Below, piece by piece: positions 1 to 8,982 of a stretch of 64,000 bases of DNA. Location of the stretch: NCBI RefSeq assembly GCF_902806315.1, contig NZ_CADCWD010000017.1, positions 1 through 64,000 on the forward strand. The letters run 5' to 3'. The position numbers and the translations under genes are program-made. Source of the DNA: an uncultured Sphingosinicella sp. Its GTDB lineage: Bacteria > Pseudomonadota > Alphaproteobacteria > Sphingomonadales > Sphingomonadaceae. A model generated the notes under the pieces. It had not been told where the DNA came from. It made no database searches and worked only from the letters and a program-made list of their open reading frames with translations. Positions within the stretch are counted from its first letter, which is position 1, and the number at the start of each line of letters is the position of its first letter.

Positions 1-1036
1 GCTCCTCCTCGCTCATCGTGCGGCCAGGGTCGCCGAGCAGTTCCAGCGCACCTCTTATGCCGGCAATCGGAGTCTTGAACTCGTGGCTGACGGCGGCGGC
101 GAAGTCCTTGAGGTAGCGCGACCGCCGTTCGATCCGCTCGGCCATGGCGGCGAAGTTCTCATAGAGCGCGCGGATCTCGACGGCGGCGGTGACGGGCGGC
201 TCGGGGATCGTGACAGGCCCCCGCGCGACATTCTCGGTCGCTTCGCTGAGCGCCTCGATCGGCCGCGAGACGCCGCGGGACAGCAGGCCTGCCAGGAACA
301 GCAGGATGAGGAAGATCACGCCCGTCCCGAGCGCGATCTTGCCGCGGTCCTGGTAGATGCCCAGGAAGAGCCCGCGTGGGCTTCGGGACAGCAGGACGAC
401 ACCGATCACGTCGCTGCCGACGGTGACCGGCCGGGCGTGGTGGACGCGGATCTCGGAGGCGCGGCTCAGCCACTCGAGCGCATAGCGCGGCTCGTAGTCG
501 CCGCGTCGGCGAAGCACCGTCTGCGTGGCACCCCCGAGGGCTCCCCGTACCTCCGGCAGATTGGGGTAGCACCGGCCTAAATCCTGGCGCCCGAGGACGA
601 CGCAGCCCCGACGATCGAGCAGTCGGATGGCGGCCAGCGTCACTCGGCCGGCACTGTTGACGATCGGCTGCAAGGCCCGTGCAGCCGAGAGCGCTTGCGG
701 ATCGAGCGGCGCCGCCGGGCGGATCGGCTTGGGCTGCACCGGCAGCGTCGGCATGGTGCGAAGATCGATGCTGGGGCGCTCGGGCCTGATCTCGCCGGTT
801 TCTGGCGGGAGCGATCGTCCAACTGCCCAAAGCTCGCGGTATGCGCTGCCCAGCACCGCCCCTTGCGCGATCAGCTCCGCCTCGGTCTGCTGGACGAGCG
901 TGTTCTCATAGACGCGCAGGAACAAGGCGGCGATCCCGGGCAGAGCGGCCACGAACAGCAAGGTGGCGAACAGGATCACGCGCAGCCGCAGTGGCGGCCA
1001 ATAGCGCTTCAGCACATCCTTGGCGGGTCGGATCAA
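1..1036 (-). CDS. Sensor histidine kinase (HAMP + HisKA), truncated by the window edge
   Basis: Manual translation of the minus strand gives LIRPAKDVLKRYWPPLRLRVILFATLLFVAALPGIAALFLRVYEN...FLILLFLAGLLSRGVSRPIEALSEATENVARG...YLKDFAAAVSHEFKTPIAGIRGALELLGDP (H-box SHEFKTP). Overlaps the stop of the response regulator; TTG start. Confidence 0.85.
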   Translation of the reverse strand, partial: MIRPAKDVLKRYWPPLRLRVILFATLLFVAALPGIAALFLRVYENTLVQQTEAELIAQGAVLGSAYRELWAVGRSLPPETGEIRPERPSIDLRTMPTLPVQPKPIRPAAPLDPQALSAARALQPIVNSAGRVTLAAIRLLDRRGCVVLGRQDLGRCYPNLPEVRGALGGATQTVLRRRGDYEPRYALEWLSRASEIRVHHARPVTVGSDVIGVVLLSRSPRGLFLGIYQDRGKIALGTGVIFLILLFLAGLLSRGVSRPIEALSEATENVARGPVTIPEPPVTAAVEIRALYENFAAMAERIERRSRYLKDFAAAVSHEFKTPIAGIRGALELLGDPGRTMSEEE

Positions 1037-1746
1037 GCGCCCTCGCCGAGGCAGGGCCCGATCCGGTATCCGACCCCCGCACGCGTCTCGATCAGGTCGG
1101 TGGCGCCCAGCGCCCCGAACTTGGCGCGCAGGTTACGGATATGGCTGTCGATCGTGCGGTCGGTGATCGCGAAGCCGGGCCCGTGCAGCTTGTCGATGAT
1201 CATGTCCCGCGTGAACACCCGCGAGGGCATGCTTGCGAGCAGCAGCAGGAGCTGGAACTCGGTCACCGTGACCGTGACAGGCTCGCCTCCCCAGGCGGCC
1301 TCCCAGCTCTCGGGATCGAGCCGCAGCTTGCCGTGGCTGACGGGCTGCTTCGGTCCAGCCTGCTCGAGCGCACGCCCGCCCCGTTTCAGGATCGCGCTCA
1401 CCCGCGCCACCACTTCGCGCGGGCTGAACGGCTTCACGACATAATCGTCGCCGCCGAGCTCCAGCCCGACCACCCGGTCCACTTCGTCGTCGCGGGAGGA
1501 GAGGAACAGGATGGGGAGGTCGCCGCTCGCTCGCAGCCGCCGACACACCTCCAGCCCGTCCATGCGCGGCATGTTGATGTCGAGCACGACCAGATCGGGC
1601 CTCCGCGCGCCCACCGCGACCAAAGCGGCTTCGCCGTCGCTGGCTTCCGAAGTCTCCATGCCCGCCTTGCCAAGCGCGAAGCTCAGCACTTGGCGGATAT
1701 GCGGGTCGTCGTCGACGATCAGGATCTTGTGGCTCATCGCGTACAT
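1033..1746 (-). CDS. OmpR/PhoB-family response regulator
   Basis: ILIVDDDPHIRQVLSFALGKAG...DLVVLDINMPRMDG...VKPFSPREVVARV receiver plus winged helix (TVTEFQLLLLLAS...GVGYRIG). Start chosen within the longer ORF 1033..1899. Confidence 0.92.
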   Translation of the reverse strand: MYAMSHKILIVDDDPHIRQVLSFALGKAGMETSEASDGEAALVAVGARRPDLVVLDINMPRMDGLEVCRRLRASGDLPILFLSSRDDEVDRVVGLELGGDDYVVKPFSPREVVARVSAILKRGGRALEQAGPKQPVSHGKLRLDPESWEAAWGGEPVTVTVTEFQLLLLLASMPSRVFTRDMIIDKLHGPGFAITDRTIDSHIRNLRAKFGALGATDLIETRAGVGYRIGPCLGEGA

Positions 1747-1771
1747 GTCTGTCACCTCGGCTTGGCGGGTG

Positions 1772-3334
1772 TCAAAGGGAGGGTGAGGCGGTCTCGGGCC
1801 GCGGCACCGTGCCGTCGCAATTGCGATAGGGAGCGGTGAAGCGCGGCAGCTTGCGCTCGGCGACGGCTTCGTGCGCCGCCGCAAGCCTACGCGCGCCACG
1901 CCAGGTCCAGCCGCCCCGACCCTCCTGCCGAGCCGCCAGCATGTCCATCTGGTAGTTGCGCAGCCAACTCACCCGAAGCCGCAGCGACTGCGGAATCGGG
2001 CGGCTCTCCAGCTCCACCAGCGGACCGAGCGAGGAGGGCCCCATCTGGAAGAGGTAGCAAAGATCGAGGCTCGCTCCCTCCCCGCCGGCCTCGCGGGCGT
2101 GGCGGACGTTCCAGCCCGCGGCGATCCTGTCGTAATCCACCGCCGCCGAGCCGAGCAGCACCGCGGCCGCGGTAGCCAGGTTGGCATTGAGCAGCCACAC
2201 GCCGCTCTTCCCCAGCCGGATGCGGATGCAGATCAGCACCAGCCCGACGGCCACCAGCGCCATCCACACTAGCGCCTGAATGCGCAGTTCGGTGAGCGAA
2301 TAGGCTTCAATATAGTCGATCGTCCGCAGCATCGTGGACGCGACCAGGAACACATTCTGCCCGATCCAGACATAGACGAAGCGCCGGATGTCGCGGCTCG
2401 CCGCCGTCTCCGATCCGGGTTGCAGCGTCGCCAGCACGAACAGCCCCGCCAGCAGCGCCGTCGCGATCAGCGGATAAGCGCCGCGATGCGCATATTCGGC
2501 ATGACTCATCCCCTCCGGCAGCGCGCCGCCGCTCCACAGGAAGGCAAGGTCGAGCCCATTCTGCACGGCGAAGATCAGGTTGAAGGCGAGCAGCGACAGC
2601 GTGACCGATGCCACGCTGACGCCCGGTAGGATCAGCTCGAGACCGTCCGGATCGGCCGGGCGGCCGACGCGCATCTGCGGTCGCAGCACGCGCCAGACCA
2701 GCAACAGCAGAAAGAGCCAGAAGAGCGCCCGCAGGATGGAGAAGCCGCTGAAGATGGCCAAGGGTTCGACACTGCCGAACGCGTTTCCGATCAGTGGATT
2801 TGCGCGCGCGAACAAGAAGAGGAAGAGGATGCTCCCGAGAACCGGCAGCGCCAGGGTCGGAGCATAGCTCGACATGCCCGCCCGGCCCGGCCAACGCTTG
2901 CGCGCTGCCAATAGCCGGTTCGCATCCAGCAGCGGCCGGAACGGCGTGGTGAGGGCGTGTGCCGCCAGCCGTATCAACCAGGTCCAACTGCTCCCGAACC
3001 GCTTGGCGCGCGGCAGGAGCACGGCCAGGTTGATTGCGAGCCAGAACAAAGCCAGCGCAAGCAGGCCCGGATCCTCGATCATCACAGCCGCGCAGTAAGC
3101 CGCCGTGCCCGCTGCGATCAGGCCGCCTTTGCTGCGCCGGATCTCGGCGCGGAGCGCCAGCGCTGAGAGCAGCAAGCCCGCCGCGAAGACGCCGAGCGTC
3201 GCTCCCGCATGATCGGCCTTGAAGAAGAGTCGATCACCAACCGCCACCAGAGCGGCTGCCGCGAGCAGCTTGATGAGGAAGGTGAAGCGAGCGGGACCGG
3301 CGGCGGCGCGGGCGAGCGGAAGGGCAGCTTCCAT
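1772..3334 (-). CDS. Polytopic membrane protein, DUF4173/DUF4153-like
   Basis: 520 aa with many hydrophobic segments; motif-level resemblance only (LALFWLAINLAVLLPRAKRFG, IGQNVFLVASTMLRTIDYIEAYSLTELRI). Confidence 0.7.
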   Translation of the reverse strand: MEAALPLARAAAGPARFTFLIKLLAAAALVAVGDRLFFKADHAGATLGVFAAGLLLSALALRAEIRRSKGGLIAAGTAAYCAAVMIEDPGLLALALFWLAINLAVLLPRAKRFGSSWTWLIRLAAHALTTPFRPLLDANRLLAARKRWPGRAGMSSYAPTLALPVLGSILFLFLFARANPLIGNAFGSVEPLAIFSGFSILRALFWLFLLLLVWRVLRPQMRVGRPADPDGLELILPGVSVASVTLSLLAFNLIFAVQNGLDLAFLWSGGALPEGMSHAEYAHRGAYPLIATALLAGLFVLATLQPGSETAASRDIRRFVYVWIGQNVFLVASTMLRTIDYIEAYSLTELRIQALVWMALVAVGLVLICIRIRLGKSGVWLLNANLATAAAVLLGSAAVDYDRIAAGWNVRHAREAGGEGASLDLCYLFQMGPSSLGPLVELESRPIPQSLRLRVSWLRNYQMDMLAARQEGRGGWTWRGARRLAAAHEAVAERKLPRFTAPYRNCDGTVPRPETASPSL

Positions 3335-3448
3335 AAGGTCTCTCCTGTTCTTGCGCCAGGAGATGCCATCAGCGGCGGGAGGCTTGATGAGCCGTTTGTG
3401 GAGAGGGCGCCCGCTTACCGTGCAGAATCTGTGCAGGCCAGGAGGGGG

Positions 3449-3928
3449 CTACAGAAAATCGCGCAGCTTCATCCATTCGGCCTGCTTGGCGGCGAGCGGC
3501 ATTGTGTAGGCGGGGCTGCTGGAGGGAAGTTGAACCAGTGCGAGCGGCGTCGTCCCGAGCGCCTGGCGCCCCACCGCGGCCGCCTTGCCGCCATTGAAGC
3601 CGAAGGCGCGTAGCTTGGGCAGGCGCCCGGCCAGTTCTGGAAGAGCATTCGCGCTATGAGCGCGGATGGCGGTGTCGAGGCTTCCCCGCCGCGTCGCCGA
3701 TCCCACGGTATCCCACAGGCCAACGCCGGCGGCGAGCAGCGCCTCCAGCCGGTCGTCGTAGGCAAGCCGAACGAGATCGCGGCCGATTACGCCGCCCACC
3801 AGCAGCCAGAACTGGTTGCGCGGATTGGCATAATAACGCTGCTCCGCCAGCGATTGCTCGCCCGGCAGACTGCCGAGCAGAACGAGGCGTGTGTCTTCGT
3901 CCACGACCGGCGGAAAGGATTGCTTCAG
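3449..3928 (-). CDS. DNA-deoxyinosine/uracil glycosylase family protein
   Basis: LLGSLPGEQSLAEQRYYANPRNQFWLLVGGVIG...GLWDTVGSATRRGSLDTAI...FNGGKAA. Start codon uncertain. Confidence 0.75.
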   Translation of the reverse strand: MKQSFPPVVDEDTRLVLLGSLPGEQSLAEQRYYANPRNQFWLLVGGVIGRDLVRLAYDDRLEALLAAGVGLWDTVGSATRRGSLDTAIRAHSANALPELAGRLPKLRAFGFNGGKAAAVGRQALGTTPLALVQLPSSSPAYTMPLAAKQAEWMKLRDFL

Positions 3929-3962
3929 GAGCGCGGCGTCAGCGGCCGCACGCGTACGCGGC

Positions 3963-4229
3963 TCAATGGTGGCCCGAATCGCCTTCTTGCTCGCTTTTGC
4001 CGCTATGCTTCTCGCAGCAGGCGGGGCGGGCACCTTCCTTGTCGGGCTTGCAGCAATCCATCGGGCTGCCGTCCGCATTCTTGTGCTCGCAACAGCCTTT
4101 ATGCCCCTCGCTATGGTCGGTGCCCTTATGCTCTCCGCCATGTTCGGCGTGGGCGGGCTGGGCCTGCTGCGCATTGGCGGCGGCGGGCAGGGCGACGATG
4201 AGTGCTGCGGCTGCGATCAGGATCTTCAT
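3963..4229 (-). CDS. Small secreted Cys/His-rich protein (possible metal-binding)
   Basis: 88 aa: signal peptide MKILIAAAALIVALPAAANAQQ followed by HAEHGGEHKGTDHSEGHKGCCEHKNADGSPMDCCKPDKEGARPACCEKHSG. Confidence 0.7.
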   Translation of the reverse strand: MKILIAAAALIVALPAAANAQQAQPAHAEHGGEHKGTDHSEGHKGCCEHKNADGSPMDCCKPDKEGARPACCEKHSGKSEQEGDSGHH

Positions 4230-4873
4230 GCGGATCTCCCTACCCGGCGGATGTAAACCTCTCCTGAACGGGAGGCAAGGCGACCGGCTTCACCAGCAAG
4301 AGGAAGCTGCCCCGCAGATGGCTTGACGGTGACCCTTACGGCAGCGGCGCGCGAACGGCTAAAAGTGACGAGAGCGGGCCCTCCGATTAACAATCAGCGC
4401 GTGAAAAACGGACCCGCATCTGGAGCACGGAACGTCCGGTTGCACCCTCCTCAGACTTCGAGCGGAGGCAGCAGCGTCGAGCCCTTTCTGCGGCGGCTCG
4501 GGTGCAGCAGCGATCTACCGCTTAGCAGGAAAACCTTCCTATAATCGTCCGCCGCCGCGGCCCGCCCGATTTCATCAGGCAACAGGAACCGGCGGCCAGC
4601 GGACGTCCCGAGGCACACCCCGGTAGATGCTCTGCAATCAGGGAGCTGATGCCCCGGGTCCGACACTGTCGGGAGAAGGTCAGCCTTCATCTGGCGCACC
4701 TCTCCCGCGAAAAGCGGAAGGAAGAAACGGGCGGTTCAAAAATACAATCTTGGTCCAAGAAGCCGAACGGAGCCGCGCGCGAATGGAGCCGAGCGCCAGC
4801 ATCGCGACCAGCATCAAGCCGGTTCGACTGCTACCGACCCTTGATCCCCTTCCTGAGAGGGAGGGGAAGCGCT

Positions 4874-6553
4874 TCAGCCTTTTTGCGCCCCGTCGGTCAT
4901 CACCGTCACGACCGGCACGTCGGCCGCCTTCGGAGCCACTCCCGCCACTAGATTCTCCAGCGTCGATCCGTCGAATCCGAGCTCCTTCATCAGCCCGTCC
5001 ACGATCGGCGCCTGCGCGCGGTAGCGCAGGGCGGCCGAGACCGCGCTGCTGGCGAGGTTGGCTTCGCCGCCATCCAGCCCGGCCGTGCCGCCGCGGCTCG
5101 ACCCTGTAAGCCCATCGACCTGCACGATCTTGATGCTGTCGATCGCTTCCATCGGCTTGGCCGCCTCGCGCACCACCTCGGGCAGCACCTTCAGCAAGGC
5201 CAGTTTGGTCTGCAGGGAAATCTGGTCGGACGAGAGCAGGTTCGCCGCCTCGTTGATCGCCCGCTGACCCGCCGCCTCGACTTCGAAGCGAATGCGCGAC
5301 GCTTCGGCGCGGAGCTTCTCGGCGTCTGCTTCGCCCTGTGCCACGAAGCGGGCAGCTTCGGCGCGATCGGCGGCAGCCTGCTTGTCCGCGTCCGCTTGCA
5401 CCTTGATCCCGATCGCGTTCCGCTCGGCTTCCCGCGTCGCATCGATCAGTTCGATCCGCTTCACGCGCTCGGCGATCTCGGTCTCGCGGGCCGTGCCGAC
5501 CTGCTCCTCGGCGGCGACGGCGGCGGCACGCGCCTTATCGGCTTCGGCCTTGGCCTGACTCTCCTCCCGGCTCTTGTTCTGGACCGCGATCTGCTGCTCC
5601 TGCCGCGCGATCTCGATCGCCTGGGCCTGTGCGATCTTGGCCTGTTCCACGAGGCGGTTCGCTTCGATCTGCGAGCTGTCGATCTGCTGCTTGGCATCGA
5701 TCCGCGCCTGCTCGGCCTCACGCTGACGGAGCGACTGCTCCTGCGCGACTTCGGCATGCTGGGCAGCTCGCCGGACCTCGACTTCGCGCTCCTGCTCCAG
5801 CCGCGCGAACTCGGTGTCGCGGGAGATTTCGAAGCTCCGGCGGGCGGCATCGAGGTTCTTCGCCTCGATCTGCACCCGCGTTTCCTGCTCGATGTCGTTT
5901 CGGGCCTTGCGGCGCAGCTCGATCTGCTCGGTGAGCTTGGTAAGGCCTTCGGCGTCGAACGCATTGTTGGCGTTGAAGTGATCGATAGATGTTTGGTCGA
6001 GACCGGTCAAAGAGACGGACTCGAGCTCGAGCCCGTTCATGGCGAGGTCGGCCGACGAGACCTGCTGCACCTTCTGCACGAACTCCGAACGCTGCTCGTG
6101 GAGCTGGTTCATCGTCATGCCCGCCGCGACGGAGCGCAGCGCGTCGACGAACTTGCCCTCGATCAGCTCCTTCAGATGCTCCGGCTGCATGGTCCGAAGG
6201 CCGAGCGTCTGCGCCGCGGTCGCAATGCTCTCGCGGTCGGGGCGCACGCGCACATAGAATTCCGCCTTTACATCGATGCGCAGGCGATCGAGCGTGATCA
6301 GGGCATCGGTGTTCTTGCGCTCGACGGCCAACCGCACCGTGTTGAGGTTCACCGGCATCGTCTCGTGGAGGACGGGGAGCACCATTGCGCCGCCGTTGAT
6401 CACCACCTTCTCGCCGCCAAAGCCGGTGCGGACGAAGCCGATCTCCTTGGTGGCACGCTTATAGAGGCGGGTAACAATGAGCCCGATCGTCACAAGGGCC
6501 ACGAGGATGATCCCCGCATAGATGGCCGTCTGGATCATTGGATTGTCCCCCAT
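4874..6553 (-). CDS. Flotillin/SPFH-domain protein (YqiK-like)
   Basis: 559 aa: N-terminal TM, SPFH region (VRPDRESIATAAQTLG...LKELIEGKFVDALRSVAAGMT), long Glu/Ala coiled coil (RREAEQARIDAKQQIDSSQIEANRLVEQ). Confidence 0.9.
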   Translation of the reverse strand: MGDNPMIQTAIYAGIILVALVTIGLIVTRLYKRATKEIGFVRTGFGGEKVVINGGAMVLPVLHETMPVNLNTVRLAVERKNTDALITLDRLRIDVKAEFYVRVRPDRESIATAAQTLGLRTMQPEHLKELIEGKFVDALRSVAAGMTMNQLHEQRSEFVQKVQQVSSADLAMNGLELESVSLTGLDQTSIDHFNANNAFDAEGLTKLTEQIELRRKARNDIEQETRVQIEAKNLDAARRSFEISRDTEFARLEQEREVEVRRAAQHAEVAQEQSLRQREAEQARIDAKQQIDSSQIEANRLVEQAKIAQAQAIEIARQEQQIAVQNKSREESQAKAEADKARAAAVAAEEQVGTARETEIAERVKRIELIDATREAERNAIGIKVQADADKQAAADRAEAARFVAQGEADAEKLRAEASRIRFEVEAAGQRAINEAANLLSSDQISLQTKLALLKVLPEVVREAAKPMEAIDSIKIVQVDGLTGSSRGGTAGLDGGEANLASSAVSAALRYRAQAPIVDGLMKELGFDGSTLENLVAGVAPKAADVPVVTVMTDGAQKG

Positions 6554-6556
6554 TTC

Positions 6557-7183
6557 CTAGCTCCTGAGTGCGCGATGTTCGTCGAGGCGAGGCAGCAGGC
6601 CGTCGCCCTCGGAAAGTGCGATGAAAAGGTCGCCTTCGCGGCGCACGAGCAGCACCGTCTCGCCGGCAACGATGCTCTGATCGTCGCCATTGGGCTCGAT
6701 CATGACATGATGAGTCTGGCCGTGAGCGTCGCGGACCTGCGCCCGCGCGGGCGATCCGCGGCGGGCGGTGCCGAGGGTCACGGTGGCGCGCTTGGCGACC
6801 AGACTGTCCAGGCTGACCGCCGTGGTCTCGTCTTGCGGCATGATGCGGGCCAGCCCACGCGCGCTGATGCCGAGCAAGGGCAGGGCGGCGATCGCGGCGA
6901 TCGCGCTGGCGTTGAGCGGCGCCATCGGCACGCCCGCCATCGCGGCGACGATCTGCTGGAGCGTTGTGCCGATGATCCCGAAGAGCGCCAGGAACACGAC
7001 CAGCAGCATCAGCAGCGGCACGTGTCCGACGCCGAGCCAGCCGAGCAGGTCCGCATCCCCGGAATGGATATCGAGGTGCGAGCCGAAGCCGAGCCCGACG
7101 GCTTCCACCGCGCCGATCATCAGCATGAGAAGAAGCGCCACCGCGAACGGCAGATTTTCAGGCGCCATCAAGAATTCGAGCAT
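6557..7183 (-). CDS. OB-fold-containing inner membrane protein (YqiJ-like)
   Basis: MLEFLMAPENLPFAVALLLMLMIGAVEAVGLGFG...VAKRATVTLGTARRGSPARAQVRDAHGQTHHVMIEPN. Adjacent to the flotillin gene as in yqiJ-yqiK. Confidence 0.82.
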   Translation of the reverse strand: MLEFLMAPENLPFAVALLLMLMIGAVEAVGLGFGSHLDIHSGDADLLGWLGVGHVPLLMLLVVFLALFGIIGTTLQQIVAAMAGVPMAPLNASAIAAIAALPLLGISARGLARIMPQDETTAVSLDSLVAKRATVTLGTARRGSPARAQVRDAHGQTHHVMIEPNGDDQSIVAGETVLLVRREGDLFIALSEGDGLLPRLDEHRALRS

Positions 7184-7390
7184 CGTCCCCCGCTCCCCGA
7201 GTCGGGAACTACCTCGAAAGCGCGATTTCTCCAATGAAAATCGAGAGTTGCCGCTGCTCCTCCTGGCATCGTCCCATGAGCGTCGCTGAGGGGGGAGGCG
7301 CCATGTGAAGCATGACGGACGGTAACTTCCCGCAACCTCAACGGCTTGCCACTTGACCTCCCGCCCCCCAGCTTCATGAGCAGACGAGCG

Positions 7391-7879
7391 ATGATCGAGA
7401 CCGACACCAATCTGACCGACGGCTTCCGCCAGGCAATGCGCCGCGTCGCCTCGACGGTGAACGTCATCACCATCTGCGTCGACGGCCAGCCGATGGGGAT
7501 CACCGCCACCGCCATGTCCTCGCTCGCGATGGACCCGCCGAGCCTGCTGGTCTGCATCAACCGCACTGCGACGCTCCACGGCTCGATCAAGGATGTGTCG
7601 CACTTCGCCGTCAACGTGCTCCACCGCGATCAGGAGCATCTCGCCCAGATGTTCGCCGACCGGAGCAAGGCGGCCCTGCGCTTCGTCGATGGATGGCACC
7701 TCGATTGCGCTCGCCCGCCGCGGTTGGCCGATGCGCAGGCCTCGCTGCTCTGCCGCCGCACCGATCATCACCAGTTCGGCACGCACAGCATCTTCATCGG
7801 CGTGGTCGAGGACGTGGTGGTCCGGGACGAGGTGGACCCGCTCCTCTACGTCAACGGGCGATATGGCAGCGCGGCCTAG
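7391..7879 (+). CDS. Flavin reductase family (FMN-binding) protein
   Basis: FRQAMRRVASTVNVITICVDGQPMGITATAMSSLAMDPPSLLVCINRTATLHGSI...FAVNVL. Confidence 0.9.
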   Translation: MIETDTNLTDGFRQAMRRVASTVNVITICVDGQPMGITATAMSSLAMDPPSLLVCINRTATLHGSIKDVSHFAVNVLHRDQEHLAQMFADRSKAALRFVDGWHLDCARPPRLADAQASLLCRRTDHHQFGTHSIFIGVVEDVVVRDEVDPLLYVNGRYGSAA

Positions 7880-8982
7880 CCGCGGATGAAGGCCTCGAGC
7901 GCGTCGTAAGCGGCGTCGTCCGTCATCTGCTCCGGCGGGTGCTTGCAGAAATAGGCCGCCGCCGGATGCACCGGGCCGCCGATCCCGCGATCCTTGGCGA
8001 GCTTGGCGCAGCGGATCATGTCGATCGCCACGCCCGCGCTATTGGGGCTGTCCTCGACCGAGAGGCGGAGCTCCAGATTCATCGGCACGCCGCCGAACAG
8101 CTGGCCTTCCATGCGCAGGAAGCAGACCTTGTTGTCATTCTGCCAGGCGACATAGTCGGACGGGCCAATGTGGATGTTCTCAGGGTCGAGCCGGTGCTCG
8201 GCAACCGATTGGACGGCCTCCGTCTTCGACACCTTCTTGGACGCGAGCCGCGAGCGGTTCGACATGTTGAGGAAGTCGGTATTGCCGCCGGTATTGAGCT
8301 GATACGTCCGGTCGAGCTTCACGCCGCGCTTCCTGAACAGATCCGTCAGCACGCGGTGGACGATCGTGGCGCCGAGCTGCGCCTTGATGTCATCGCCGAT
8401 GATCGGGACCTTCGCATCGCTAAAGCGCCGCGCCCAGGCCGGATCGCTGGCAATGAAGACGGGGATGTTGTTGACGAACGCCACTCCCGCTTCGAGCGCG
8501 CACTCGGCGTAGAATTCGGTCGCCTGCTGGCTTCCCACCGGCAGGTAATTGAGCAGCACGTCCGCCTGTGTTTCGCGCAGCGTGCGGACCACGTCGGCCT
8601 TGTCGGGCTCCGGAGCGTCGGCGAGCAGGAAGGTGCGGTCGTCGTTCGCGTCGGCCATGTGCTCGGAAACGCCGTCGAGCACGCGCCCCATCTGCACCTT
8701 CACGCCCGCGTCCGGCACATGGTCGCAGAAGATGGTCGTGCAATTGGGCTTGGCGAAGATCGCCTGGCCGACATCCCCGCCGACCTTGCGGCGGTCCACG
8801 TCCCAGGCGGCGACGAAGCGGATGTCCTTGGGCCGGTAGCCGCCCAGATCCCAGTGCATCAGTCCGATCTGATCGTTGGCGCCGCCATTCTGGTAATGCG
8901 CGACGCCCTGCACGAGCGAGCTCGCGCAATTGCCGACGCCCACGACGGCGACGTTGATCGCGTGGGGATCGTGGAGGCTCAT
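7876..8982 (-). CDS. ino1: Inositol-3-phosphate synthase (myo-inositol-1-phosphate synthase)
   Basis: VVGVGNCASSLVQGVAHYQ...WDLGGYRPKDIRFVAAWDVD...LNYLPVGSQQATEFYAECALEAGVAFVNNIPVFIAS...IIGDDIKAQLGATIVHRVL...NTGGNTDFLNM; start at MSLHDPHAINVAVVG. Confidence 0.93.
   Translation of the reverse strand: MSLHDPHAINVAVVGVGNCASSLVQGVAHYQNGGANDQIGLMHWDLGGYRPKDIRFVAAWDVDRRKVGGDVGQAIFAKPNCTTIFCDHVPDAGVKVQMGRVLDGVSEHMADANDDRTFLLADAPEPDKADVVRTLRETQADVLLNYLPVGSQQATEFYAECALEAGVAFVNNIPVFIASDPAWARRFSDAKVPIIGDDIKAQLGATIVHRVLTDLFRKRGVKLDRTYQLNTGGNTDFLNMSNRSRLASKKVSKTEAVQSVAEHRLDPENIHIGPSDYVAWQNDNKVCFLRMEGQLFGGVPMNLELRLSVEDSPNSAGVAIDMIRCAKLAKDRGIGGPVHPAAAYFCKHPPEQMTDDAAYDALEAFIRG

Noticed and set aside
5396-7237. 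613-aa plus-strand ORF
   Set aside because: Antisense to the flotillin/YqiJ-like pair; D/L/R-rich non-protein-like sequence.
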